From assembly GCA_937925845.1 (NCBI GenBank), contig CALAML010000086.1, positions 1 through 39,662 on the forward strand: a stretch of 39,662 nt of DNA, given 5' to 3'. Position numbers and translations under genes: made by a program. Below, piece by piece: positions 8,590 through 16,966 of this stretch (the first letter of the stretch is position 1; the number at the start of each line of letters is the position of its first letter). This DNA comes from an uncultured Acidimicrobiales bacterium. Its GTDB lineage: Bacteria > Actinomycetota > Acidimicrobiia > Acidimicrobiales > CALAML01. A model generated the notes under the pieces. That model saw only the letters and a program-made list of their open reading frames with translations. It did no database searches and had not been told where the DNA came from.

Positions 8590-8753
8590 GCGCCACCAGT
8601 ACCTTCTAGAGCTTCTTGGACACTCAGTGGGACTTCCCGCGACACCGTACGGTACGTCGATGGTTGAGACTGACATCTCTTCGTCACAGAGTTGTCGTCA
8701 CATCGACACCGGCTCAGCTCGCCTTTGTATCGAATTGCGTCCAAGCTTAAAGG

Positions 8754-9221
8754 GTGTCGAGCCAGCCCGATTTTGCCGTGAGCCCCGAGCCGGAACTTGA
8801 TGGCCCGGTCGCGCCCACCGCGGCTCTCGCCGACACTGCGGCTAACGACACCGAGGCTCTTGCCGAGCCTGCGGCTACCGACACTGCCGCCAGTGCCGGT
8901 CCCAGCGGACCGCAGGTGGTGGTCGCTCTCCAGGACGACGACACCCTCCAGATCGACCTCGCTGGCGTTCTTGACGATGACACCGGTCGCCAACTCCTCG
9001 ACATTCTCAATCGGAGCGTGGTTGACGGAGTACGGCGGGTGGCCATCGATCTGCGCCATGTCGACGATGTCACCGAGGAGGGCGCGTTGGCCCTGGCTGA
9101 GTGCCGAAGCCTCGGTCGTCGCTTCAGTGATGGCCTGCACTACCGATCAGACTCTGGCCCGGGACGGGTAGCTCTGATGGCCGCACTCGCCGACCTTTCC
9201 GCCGACGACGACCTGGCCTGA
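8754..9221 (+). CDS. STAS-like domain protein with Ala/Pro/Thr-rich N-terminus
   Basis: A 155-residue protein. Residues 1-55 are low complexity (Ala, Thr, Glu, Pro). The remainder looks like an anti-sigma-antagonist (STAS) fold: a beta strand LQIDLAGVLDDDTGRQLLDIL, then VRRVAIDLRHVDDVTEEGALALAECRSLG. The conserved Ser/Thr of SpoIIAA-type proteins sits in the D-S/T-G-L motif. Here the corresponding segment reads VDDVTEEGALAL, so Thr could be the phosphorylatable residue. GTG at 8754 is preferred; another in-frame GTG lies at 8778. The two-component operon starts 59 bases downstream, so a signalling link is possible but unproved. Confidence 0.6.
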   Translation: MSSQPDFAVSPEPELDGPVAPTAALADTAANDTEALAEPAATDTAASAGPSGPQVVVALQDDDTLQIDLAGVLDDDTGRQLLDILNRSVVDGVRRVAIDLRHVDDVTEEGALALAECRSLGRRFSDGLHYRSDSGPGRVALMAALADLSADDDLA

Positions 9222-9280
9222 CCCGGCCACCTCGGGCCTTTCTGGCCAAATTTCACACATCGACAGGAATATGAGGCACC

Positions 9281-9973
9281 ATGTCCGGTGTGGGAACACG
9301 AATCCTGACCGTTGAAGATGACGAACGAATCCGCACCGCGGTGCGAATGGCCCTCGAAGATGAGGGTTGGCTCGTCGACGAAGCAGAAACCGGCGAAGTG
9401 GCGCTCGACCAGTTTTCCCGCGAACCAGCTGATGTGGTGCTGATCGACATCATGTTGCCCGGCATGGACGGCTTCGAGGTATGCCGGTCGATTCGCCGAG
9501 CCAGCAGCGATGTCCCGATCGTGATGGTGACCGCTCGCGTCGATACCCACGATGTGGTTGCAGGCCTTGAGGCCGGAGCCGACGACTACCTCACCAAACC
9601 CTTCGCCCCGAAAGAACTCTCCGCCCGCATCCGCGCCCTGCTGCGTCGGGCGCGAGCAGCCGAGCCCGGCAAAACCCACCTACGCTTCGGCGACCTGGAA
9701 ATCATTCCCGAAGAGGGCGTGGTGACCAAAGCCGGCGAAACGGTGCACCTGACCAAGACCGAGTTTCGACTGCTGGTGGAGCTGGCATCGAGCCCGGGAC
9801 GGGTGTTTTCCCGTGAAGTGCTCCTGGAGCGGGTATGGGGTTACGGCTACTTCGGCGATGGCCGACTCGTCGATGTCCACATCCGCCGTCTGCGCACGAA
9901 AGTCGAAGCCGATCCCGCTGACCCCCGCCATGTGGTTACCGTTAGGGGTCTTGGGTACAAGCTCCAGGCCTAA
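9281..9973 (+). CDS. OmpR/PhoB-family response regulator (MtrA/CseB-like)
   Basis: A 230-residue DNA-binding response regulator. The receiver domain (7-120) has the acidic pair VEDDE, phospho-acceptor Asp56 in VVLIDIMLPGMDG, Thr in VMVTAR and Lys in YLTKPF. The C-terminal winged helix (130-230) shows the TKTEFRLLVELASSPGRVFSRE and VDVHIRRLRTKVE blocks, ending VTVRGLGYKL. A Shine-Dalgarno (GAGG) lies five bases before the ATG. The kinase follows 108 bases later, then a GerMN lipoprotein, matching the mtrA-mtrB-lpqB order of actinobacteria. There that system controls cell-wall metabolism and division. The receiver also resembles CseB/AfsQ1 types, so orthology to MtrA rests mainly on context. 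Confidence 0.9.
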   Translation: MSGVGTRILTVEDDERIRTAVRMALEDEGWLVDEAETGEVALDQFSREPADVVLIDIMLPGMDGFEVCRSIRRASSDVPIVMVTARVDTHDVVAGLEAGADDYLTKPFAPKELSARIRALLRRARAAEPGKTHLRFGDLEIIPEEGVVTKAGETVHLTKTEFRLLVELASSPGRVFSREVLLERVWGYGYFGDGRLVDVHIRRLRTKVEADPADPRHVVTVRGLGYKLQA

Positions 9974-10081
9974 GTGGGCCACGAACAATCTGATGCCGGC
10001 ACGAGGATTCCGACCCACCTTGCCCGGTGACGCAGCGCCTGACCGGCGCGCCCCGAATGTGGTGTCGGTAGGGCTGACCCA

Positions 10082-11587
10082 ATGAGCACGGCAACTCCGA
10101 TCGACAAGATCGATCCGGCCCGACGAGCGGTTGGCCGCTTCAGCCTTCGCACCCGGCTGATGACCATGTTTGCCCTCGGCGCGCTGCTCCTTTCGGCGCT
10201 GCTCGCGGTGCTGGCCTTTTCTCTGGTGCGCAACCGGCTGTTGGCCGAACGAGATGAGGGCTTCACCAACACCGCCTACCTCAACGCCAGCATCTTCCGC
10301 GAGCGCATCCCGGAAACCGCCGACCGGGAGACCCTCGACGTGGGCGCGGTGCTGGCCGACCTCCCCACACCGCAACGGTCACTGGTGTTTGTTTTTGATT
10401 CCCAGACCGGCGAATGGGACTCCAACACCACCGAACTGACCGCCAGCGATATCCCCCTCTCGATGCGCCAACGGGTCGGTGAAGGAGAGCCGACGCGGAT
10501 GCGGTTCGCCACCGCCAACGACCCGTACCTCGGTGTGGCTATGCCGCTCGAGTCCCGCAACCTTCAGTACTTCGAAATGACCCCGCTCAACGACCTGGCC
10601 GAGACACTGCGGCTCCTCACCTTCGGCCTGCTCGGCGCCGGCACCATCACCACCGCCATGGGGTCACTCGTGGGCCTGTGGGCCACCCGTCGAATCCTTA
10701 GCCCGTTGGCCGAAGTAACCGAAGCGGCCACCGCCATCGCCGATGGCCAACTCGACACCCGCCTGCCTGAATCGAGAGACACCGACCTGCAACCGCTGGT
10801 GCAGTCCTTCAACGGGATGGTTGAGCGGCTGAGCTACCAGATCGAACGCGATGCCCGTTTTGCCTCCGAGGTGTCCCACGAGCTGCGGTCGCCGCTGATG
10901 ACCCTCGCCGCTTCCTCCGCGGTACTCGAAGCCCGACGCGACGATCTACCCGAGCGAGCGCAGCAGGCACTCGACCTACTGGTGGACGACGTGGACCGCT
11001 TCCAACAATTGGTCGAGGACCTGTTGGAGATCAGCCGCTTCGACGTCGGCGCCCAGAAACTGGAACTCGACCGGGTAAACATCGCCGAACTGGTGATGCA
11101 GTCGCTCGAGTTCGCCTCAGAGCCCGACGTTGTGGTCGAAGTTGATTCGGCCGTGAGCGATCTCGATGTACGAGCCGACAAACGGCGCATCGTTCGAGTG
11201 ATGGCCAACCTGATCGACAACGCCCGCAAGTACGCCGAGGGAGTCGAGACGGTGCGGGTAACCTCCGGTGGAGCCGACACTGTTTGTATCGCCGTCGAAG
11301 ATGACGGACCCGGTGTACCCGAAGATGAGCGCCAGCAGATCTTCGACCGCTTCTCCCGCGGCCGCAGCGCCGGCCAGCGAGGCGGGGGTGACTCCGGAGT
11401 TGGTCTCGGCCTGTCGCTGGTAACCGAACACGTGAAGCTCCACGGCGGAACCGTCTGGTGCGAGCCGCGGCGCGACGATGGCACCGGTGCCCGGTTTGTG
11501 ATCGAACTGCCGGTCCACCGAACCAAAGGCGAACCAGACCTTTCCTCAGAGCCAGCACTGGACGAACTGTCGGAGGTATCGGCGTGA
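10082..11587 (+). CDS. Sensor histidine kinase (MtrB/CseC-like)
   Basis: A 501-residue membrane kinase. A first helix (about 29-50) leads to a sensor region of some 125 residues outside the membrane. A second helix (about 178-205), a HAMP linker, and HisKA with His266 in EVSHELRSPL follow. The ATPase domain shows the N box (LIDNARKYAEG), DDGPGVPEDE and SGVGLGLSLV. Family logic says it autophosphorylates and passes phosphate to Asp56 of the upstream regulator. The 108-base gap after the regulator is longer than usual inside an operon. The stop codon overlaps the GTG of the lipoprotein gene by four bases. The short sensor domain shows no recognisable ligand-binding motif. Confidence 0.92.
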   Translation: MSTATPIDKIDPARRAVGRFSLRTRLMTMFALGALLLSALLAVLAFSLVRNRLLAERDEGFTNTAYLNASIFRERIPETADRETLDVGAVLADLPTPQRSLVFVFDSQTGEWDSNTTELTASDIPLSMRQRVGEGEPTRMRFATANDPYLGVAMPLESRNLQYFEMTPLNDLAETLRLLTFGLLGAGTITTAMGSLVGLWATRRILSPLAEVTEAATAIADGQLDTRLPESRDTDLQPLVQSFNGMVERLSYQIERDARFASEVSHELRSPLMTLAASSAVLEARRDDLPERAQQALDLLVDDVDRFQQLVEDLLEISRFDVGAQKLELDRVNIAELVMQSLEFASEPDVVVEVDSAVSDLDVRADKRRIVRVMANLIDNARKYAEGVETVRVTSGGADTVCIAVEDDGPGVPEDERQQIFDRFSRGRSAGQRGGGDSGVGLGLSLVTEHVKLHGGTVWCEPRRDDGTGARFVIELPVHRTKGEPDLSSEPALDELSEVSA

Positions 11588-12621
11588 CCCGGGCGGCGAA
11601 TCGGTTGGCGCCCTCGCGACGCCGAATACTCCGACCAGGCGGAACAGGCCGTACCGCCCTGGCCCTCATCGCCGTGCTCAGCCTCATCGCCGCAGCGTGT
11701 GGCATCCCCGAAGACGACAACGCCCGGCTTATCGCGGCCGGTCAGGAACCCTTTGACCCCGACCCCCCGCCATCGACCACCACCACGCTCCCCGAACAGC
11801 TCACCGAAGAAGTGACCTTCTGGCTGATTGAACAAACCGGCGAAACCGACAAGGTGCGACCGGTCATCCGCGAGATCGAGCGCGGCAGCGACGGCATCAC
11901 CCTTCAGAAGACCATCGACGAACTCCTGCGGGTGACCAAGGCCGAAGACAACCCGGATGAAGAGACGCTCTTCACCGCCATCCCGGCCGGAACGATCCTG
12001 GCGTCACCGGTTGACTATCGCGAAGCGAACAATGTGGCGGTAATCAACCTCTCGGGCGCCCGCATCTCCGACCTGGCCGACAGTCGCACCATCGTGGAAC
12101 AGATCTCGGCCCAACTGGTCTTTACCCTGTCCACTCTCAGCCTGAAGGACTTCGCCGATCGCGAAGAGATCGGACTGCGCCTCCAAATCGACGGCGAGAA
12201 CCAGCGGGTGACCTCAACCGAGGTTGGCTCCGGTCCACCGGTACGCAAGAGCGACTACTGCCCCTACGACCCGGACATCGAGCTATGCGAAGAACCACCC
12301 CCGGTGACCCCTGAGACGCCGCCGAACACCCCTCAACCCAATCAGCCGACCAACCCCCAGCCCAACAACCCTCAGCCCAACAACCCTCAACCCAGCGCTC
12401 CTCAGAACCCGCCCAACAATGCTGAGGCCCCGAACAACCCCCAGAACCCGGCCGACACCCCCGGCAACCCGAACAACAGCCAGGGCGACGGTAACGCTGG
12501 GTCGACCCCGAACCAGCCGGCCGAGACTCCAACCTCGCGGCCGATCAGCGATCGAAACCCGCCCACGACCCCCCAGGGTCAAGCGAACAACCAGAATCAG
12601 CCACCGAACAACGGAAACTGA
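11584..12621 (+). CDS. GerMN-domain lipoprotein, LpqB-like but short
   Basis: About 345 residues starting at GTG 11584, which overlaps the kinase stop (GTGA). A basic N-terminus and hydrophobic stretch end in a lipobox (LIAAAC), so the protein should be a lipid-anchored exported protein. A GerMN-type domain follows: TAIPAGTIL, VAVINLSGA and AQLVFTLSTL appear in the expected order. The last 100 residues are Pro/Asn/Gln-rich with a 5-residue repeat. In actinobacteria LpqB sits after MtrB and modulates it, and it carries a C-terminal propeller of some 300 residues. That propeller is absent here, replaced by the low-complexity tail. Modulation of the kinase by analogy is inference. Confidence 0.85.
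   Translation: MTRAANRLAPSRRRILRPGGTGRTALALIAVLSLIAAACGIPEDDNARLIAAGQEPFDPDPPPSTTTTLPEQLTEEVTFWLIEQTGETDKVRPVIREIERGSDGITLQKTIDELLRVTKAEDNPDEETLFTAIPAGTILASPVDYREANNVAVINLSGARISDLADSRTIVEQISAQLVFTLSTLSLKDFADREEIGLRLQIDGENQRVTSTEVGSGPPVRKSDYCPYDPDIELCEEPPPVTPETPPNTPQPNQPTNPQPNNPQPNNPQPSAPQNPPNNAEAPNNPQNPADTPGNPNNSQGDGNAGSTPNQPAETPTSRPISDRNPPTTPQGQANNQNQPPNNGN
12361..12390 (+). repeat. 15-bp tandem repeat encoding PNNPQ
   Basis: Two near-identical 15-base units (differing at the last base) lie within a longer degenerate Pro/Asn/Gln-coding stretch (about 12300-12600) at the lipoprotein 3' end. Such units change copy number by slippage, so tail length may vary between strains. Confidence 0.7.
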
Positions 12622-12801
12622 TCCGATAATTCGCTCCGGCACTGTGCCTGACCATCCTCCACCCAGCGCAGGTCCACAACTACGGTGAACCAAGCGCGGG
12701 AGGTCCCTCAGTGGGCCCATGACCACTGTCTGATGTCTTGCCGCTGCATTTTTCGTTCCCGGTAGGCCGACCCGGCCAGATCGCCACTTCCAGATCGCCC
12801 A

Positions 12802-14067
12802 ATGTCTTCCCAACTTCTCCGCCCCGTACCCGCAGCAGCACCGGATGAAGACGCGCCCAACGACGAGGGCCACGACGACATCCTGTTGTCGCTGTCGGGC
12901 CGGACACCATCGGCAACCACCTTCCCGGCGCTCCCCGGAACGCCCGGCCGAGGTTTGAGCTGGGCGGCACTCGCCCTGGCCCTCGCCATCCTCGCCCTGG
13001 CGGTGACCCTGGCCCAACTGGTCGGCAAACCGAGTATCGAAGAGACATTGGTCGACCGAGTTGAGACTCGACTCACCGAGGCCGGCGTGACCGATCTTGA
13101 GGTGCGCGCCGACGGGCGAAACGTCACCATCACCGGCCCCCAGGCCCGCAAGAGCGAGGCGTTTGTGGCCGAGACCGAAGGGGTACATTCCGTCACCGTC
13201 GAATCCACCGCTACCGAGGCGGCATCGGACCTCAACGAAACCGAGACAACAGAGACTGCGGACGAGGTGGGTCAGGCCCAACTTCGGCTGAACACCGGGG
13301 CTGACACCATCGTGCTCCAGGGCACCGTGCCCGATGAGGCGGCTCGAGATCTCGTAGCCCAAGCCGCTGGCACCGTCTTCAGCCGTGTCGAGGATCGCCT
13401 CGATATCGGCTCCGACGACGCTGATTGGACGCCGGGACTGATGGACGCCATCAGCGAACTTTCGAAGGTCACCAACGGTTCGCTGGTACTCGACGGCGAT
13501 GTGGTCACCCTTGATGGGGCCGTCGTGGACGACGTCAGTCGCACCGAAATCGGCGATGCCTTCACCAACGCCGCCCCACAACTTCGGCTCGTCAACAACC
13601 TGACCGTTGACCCTGATGCCACCGCACAGGTGCCGCTCACCGACGAACAAGCGGCCATGGCTGAGGCGCTTGAGGCACCCCAACGACAGATCGACGCACT
13701 GCTTCAGCGAGCCAATCAAGGACCGGCCATGTTCGCCACCGACTCGCCCCGCCTGTCGCCGGCCGGGGTAGCGGTAGTGGATGAGATCGCCGAAGTGCTC
13801 ACCCTCGCCTTCCGGGAGGCACCCGCCGCCACCGTCGCCATCGGTGGTCACACCGACTCCACCGGCTCACGGGTCTACAACCAGGACCTCAGCCAGCGGC
13901 GAGCCGATTCGGTGATGAGACGACTGATCGCCGAAGGCCTGCCGGGCCGCCGACTCCAAGCTGTCGGCCACGGACCTGACCAACCGATTGCCGACAATGC
14001 CACGCCCGCCGGCCGAGCCCAGAACCGGCGCATCGCCGTCGAACTCACCCTTCCGGAACAGAGTTGA
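12802..14067 (+). CDS. OmpA-domain membrane protein (ArfA/OmpATb-like)
   Basis: A 421-residue protein. A cytoplasmic N-terminus of about 50 residues precedes one transmembrane helix (about 53-74). Two BON-like alpha/beta segments follow (roughly 80-130 and 165-285; RADGRNVTITGPQ and LDGDVVTLDGAVVDD are typical repeats). The C-terminal OmpA domain (about 305-421) contains IGGHTDSTGSRVYNQDLSQRRADSV and ends AQNRRIAVEL. The Asp and Arg in these motifs are the known diaminopimelate contacts, so binding to peptidoglycan is expected. The architecture resembles mycobacterial ArfA. The gene stands 180 bases after the lipoprotein gene and 139 before the coiled-coil gene, all on the same strand. Confidence 0.88.
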   Translation: MSSQLLRPVPAAAPDEDAPNDEGHDDILLSLSGRTPSATTFPALPGTPGRGLSWAALALALAILALAVTLAQLVGKPSIEETLVDRVETRLTEAGVTDLEVRADGRNVTITGPQARKSEAFVAETEGVHSVTVESTATEAASDLNETETTETADEVGQAQLRLNTGADTIVLQGTVPDEAARDLVAQAAGTVFSRVEDRLDIGSDDADWTPGLMDAISELSKVTNGSLVLDGDVVTLDGAVVDDVSRTEIGDAFTNAAPQLRLVNNLTVDPDATAQVPLTDEQAAMAEALEAPQRQIDALLQRANQGPAMFATDSPRLSPAGVAVVDEIAEVLTLAFREAPAATVAIGGHTDSTGSRVYNQDLSQRRADSVMRRLIAEGLPGRRLQAVGHGPDQPIADNATPAGRAQNRRIAVELTLPEQS

Positions 14068-14206
14068 TCACGCCACCGAACCACCCTGCGCCTTCGCGGC
14101 TATCCCGTGGCCAACGAGTGGCGCGCCACGAAAATTGTGACGCCGTCCGTTTCAGCGACACACCACAAGCCAGCCCATCCGCCCGCCGACTCCACGAGCC
14201 CAGATC

Positions 14207-16942
14207 ATGAACACCGTCTTTACCGAGATCCTGATCTTCATCATCCCCGCGGTACTGGCCAGCGCGGCAGCAGGCTGGTTCGCCTGCAGCCTGCGCCGCG
14301 GCCACCAGGTCGACCGGGTGCTTGACGAGACCGACCGTGCCCTTGAACGGGCGTCTCGGCGAGTGGCCAGCGCCGAGCATGAGGCCAGCAGCCACACCGC
14401 TCGCACCACCGAACTTGAGGCTGAGCTCAACACCCTGAGCCGTCGCGCCACCGATCAGACGCAGGAACTCACCAGCCGCGATCGCGAGCTGGTTGGACTG
14501 CGCCGCTCGAACAGCGAACTGGCCGCGCGCCTCGTCGAGCAGCAACGCGAGACCCAGGAGTGGACCACCCTCAACGAACGGGTGCGAGAAGCCGAAGCGG
14601 CCGTAGCGGAGGCCCTCGACGACATCACCCAGATCGAACTCGAAGCCGAAGCCCGGCTCGCAGCCGAGACTCAGACCGCTTCCACGTCTGAAACCGGGAC
14701 CGACATCAAGATCGGAACCGAAGGAGCGGATGAGTCGACTTCGGTGACCGAAACGACGGCTGCAGGTGCGCCGCCGCCGAGCGCCACATCGTCCTCTGTC
14801 GTAAAGCCTCTGCTGATCGGTCCGGTAGCCGCCGGTCCGGCGAGCCCGATTTCCGCTTCGACCGCGTCGACGACGTCGGTCGCGTCAGCGGAGCAGTTGG
14901 CCCAGCTCGAAGCGGAACACGCCCGCCTCCTTGCCACCGTGGAGGCCCATGCCGCCACCGCCTCCGCACAACTGGTCACCATCGACAGCCTTCGGGCCGA
15001 ACTCGACCGGGCCAACCTGGCGCTGGCCACCGAGGATGTCAGCACCGCCGAGACCAAACTCGAACGACAGATCGTCGAGTTGCGCCAAGAAGTGGAGGGC
15101 CAACGGCTCGGTCGGGAATCAGACCGCGAGCAGTTCGAACGAACCAACGCCGAGCACCGACGACTCCTCGCTAAAGCCGAGACCGACCTTGAGGCGGAAC
15201 GCCTTGCTAGCCGCCGTCGAGCCGAAGCGGCAACGGTTGGCATCGAAGCCGACCTGGCCAAGAGCCAACGGGAGTTGGCCGAGGCATCGGCAAGGTTCGA
15301 GCGCAAGCGCAGCGAACTCGAAGCCGCAGCCGCAGCCGGTGAAGCACTTGTGATCGACTTCGCCAAGACTCGAGATCAGCTGGAGGAGCACCAGACACTG
15401 CTGGCCCGAAGTCGCGAAGCTGCCCGGCGCAGTGCTGAGACCAACGCAAAGCTTTCGACTGAAGTCTCCGGAGTACGTAAAGAGCTCAGCGCCACCACCG
15501 CGGCTCTTGACCACCAGCGGAGCGAATCGGCTGCGGCGAAGGACGCCCGAGCCGCTATGGAGGTCCAGCTCAGCGAAGCCCGACGGGAGCTGACCCTCGC
15601 CCGCTCGAAGTTTGACCAGGAACTGGCCGAAGCTCGCCGGAGTCCCGCCGATGGTCCGACCCCGGAGCAGCTTGAGGAGGTGCGTCGAGAACTGGCCACG
15701 GCCCAGGCCCGCTTCGAGCGGGAGATCCGGGCAACCAGGCGCAGCTCGATGGAGGCGGCAAACGAACTTCGGACCGAGCTCGACCAAACCCGTAGCGAAC
15801 GAGACACCGCAGCCGACCGCCTCGAGTCAGAGAAGACCCGTAGCCGCTCACTGCACCACACCACCACCGAACTGCGCCGGGAGCTCGACACCGCCCGAAA
15901 GGCGCTCTTCGACTTCAAGGCCGAGCTCGAAGAAGCAAGTGCGGTCGAGGAGGAAGCCGCCGACGACGCCGCTCGTGAAGCAGCCGAGACCGCAGCTAAA
16001 GAGCGAGCCGAACTCCAGGAACGGGCGGAAGAGGCCGAGCGCCAGCTGGCCGCAGCCGAAACAAAACTCAGCGGAGTCCAAAAGAAGTTGGACGTTTCCA
16101 ACCAGCGTCGAACCGACGAGCTTGCAGCTCAACAAACACAACTGAGTGAGGTCGAGGCCAATAACGCCAAACTTGAGGAACGGCTGGCCGAACTGACTTC
16201 GCTCCTTCAGGCTGCCGAAGCAGCCAAGTCCCGCACCAGCAAGCCCGATAGCGATCACGGCGCCGGAGACGGGGTGATCGACCTTCGCAAGACGGGTGGC
16301 GGCAAAGGCGGAGGCGACGACCGTGACAAGGAGATCGAGACACTGCAGCGCCGAATCGCCCAACTCGAACGCTTATCGGTGGCCACCGAGCGGCTCACCC
16401 GACAGGCTGACACGAGCTCGACGACCCTGACCCTGGCGCCGGAGCCCACCTCGGGAAAGACGACGACCGAGCGCAGGAGCGGCCCATCGAACGACTCCAC
16501 CAAGCGTGGTGCCGAGGCGGCCAAGCGGCTGGCCCAAACGGTCTCCGGCACCAGCTCCCGGTCGGTGACCTCGGAGACAACGCCTTCCGACGGGGCGGGA
16601 GCAACGTCTACCCGTTCGCCGTCGGCCAAGACCACAGAGTCCAGCGGTGCCAGCGACGCCAGCCACGAACGCATGGCCGAGATCGCGGCCCGGACCTCCG
16701 GCGACGGACCGGTACTCAAAGATGACCTCACCGAGATCTACGGGGTTGGTCCAAAGTACGAATCGGTTCTGAACGGGCTCGGCATCTCGAGCTTCGCCCA
16801 GCTGGCCCGATGCACCAGCGATGACATCGAGGCCATCGGTGAAGCGATCGGCCAGGATCCCAAGCGCATCGTCCGCGACGACTGGGTCGGCAAAGCCCGA
16901 GAGTGCCATCTCGACAAGTACGCCTCCGACCCGGTCGCCTAA
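14207..16942 (+). CDS. Membrane-anchored coiled-coil protein with C-terminal helix-hairpin-helix domain
   Basis: A 911-residue protein. An N-terminal helix (about 4-28, EILIFIIPAVLASAAAGWF) anchors it. Residues about 35-125 and 225-680 are charged, Ala/Glu/Arg-rich heptad-like coiled coil. They are interrupted at about 150-220 by a Ser/Thr/Ala-rich linker and followed at about 690-840 by another low-complexity linker. The final 70 residues (TEIYGVGPKYESVLNGLGISSFAQLA onward) resemble the helix-3-turn-helix domain annotated as predicted 5' DNA nuclease, flap-endonuclease-like. These domains bind DNA or proteins, and no nuclease active site is visible. The likely topology is a short outside segment and a long cytoplasmic rod. 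A tether between membrane and nucleoid, or a polar scaffold, is inference. Confidence 0.75.
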   Translation: MNTVFTEILIFIIPAVLASAAAGWFACSLRRGHQVDRVLDETDRALERASRRVASAEHEASSHTARTTELEAELNTLSRRATDQTQELTSRDRELVGLRRSNSELAARLVEQQRETQEWTTLNERVREAEAAVAEALDDITQIELEAEARLAAETQTASTSETGTDIKIGTEGADESTSVTETTAAGAPPPSATSSSVVKPLLIGPVAAGPASPISASTASTTSVASAEQLAQLEAEHARLLATVEAHAATASAQLVTIDSLRAELDRANLALATEDVSTAETKLERQIVELRQEVEGQRLGRESDREQFERTNAEHRRLLAKAETDLEAERLASRRRAEAATVGIEADLAKSQRELAEASARFERKRSELEAAAAAGEALVIDFAKTRDQLEEHQTLLARSREAARRSAETNAKLSTEVSGVRKELSATTAALDHQRSESAAAKDARAAMEVQLSEARRELTLARSKFDQELAEARRSPADGPTPEQLEEVRRELATAQARFEREIRATRRSSMEAANELRTELDQTRSERDTAADRLESEKTRSRSLHHTTTELRRELDTARKALFDFKAELEEASAVEEEAADDAAREAAETAAKERAELQERAEEAERQLAAAETKLSGVQKKLDVSNQRRTDELAAQQTQLSEVEANNAKLEERLAELTSLLQAAEAAKSRTSKPDSDHGAGDGVIDLRKTGGGKGGGDDRDKEIETLQRRIAQLERLSVATERLTRQADTSSTTLTLAPEPTSGKTTTERRSGPSNDSTKRGAEAAKRLAQTVSGTSSRSVTSETTPSDGAGATSTRSPSAKTTESSGASDASHERMAEIAARTSGDGPVLKDDLTEIYGVGPKYESVLNGLGISSFAQLARCTSDDIEAIGEAIGQDPKRIVRDDWVGKARECHLDKYASDPVA

Positions 16943-16966
16943 ATTACCGGTTCGAGCGGTTTGACA

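Noticed and set aside
12283..13851. 522-codon minus-strand frame across the lipoprotein and OmpA genes.
   Set aside because: A long shadow typical of GC-rich DNA. It has no domain, and both plus-strand genes have clear family motifs.
14068..14206. GTGACG-containing stretch resembling part of the inverted-repeat arm at 274-329.
   Set aside because: Only seven bases (TTGTGACG-like) match and there is no second arm.
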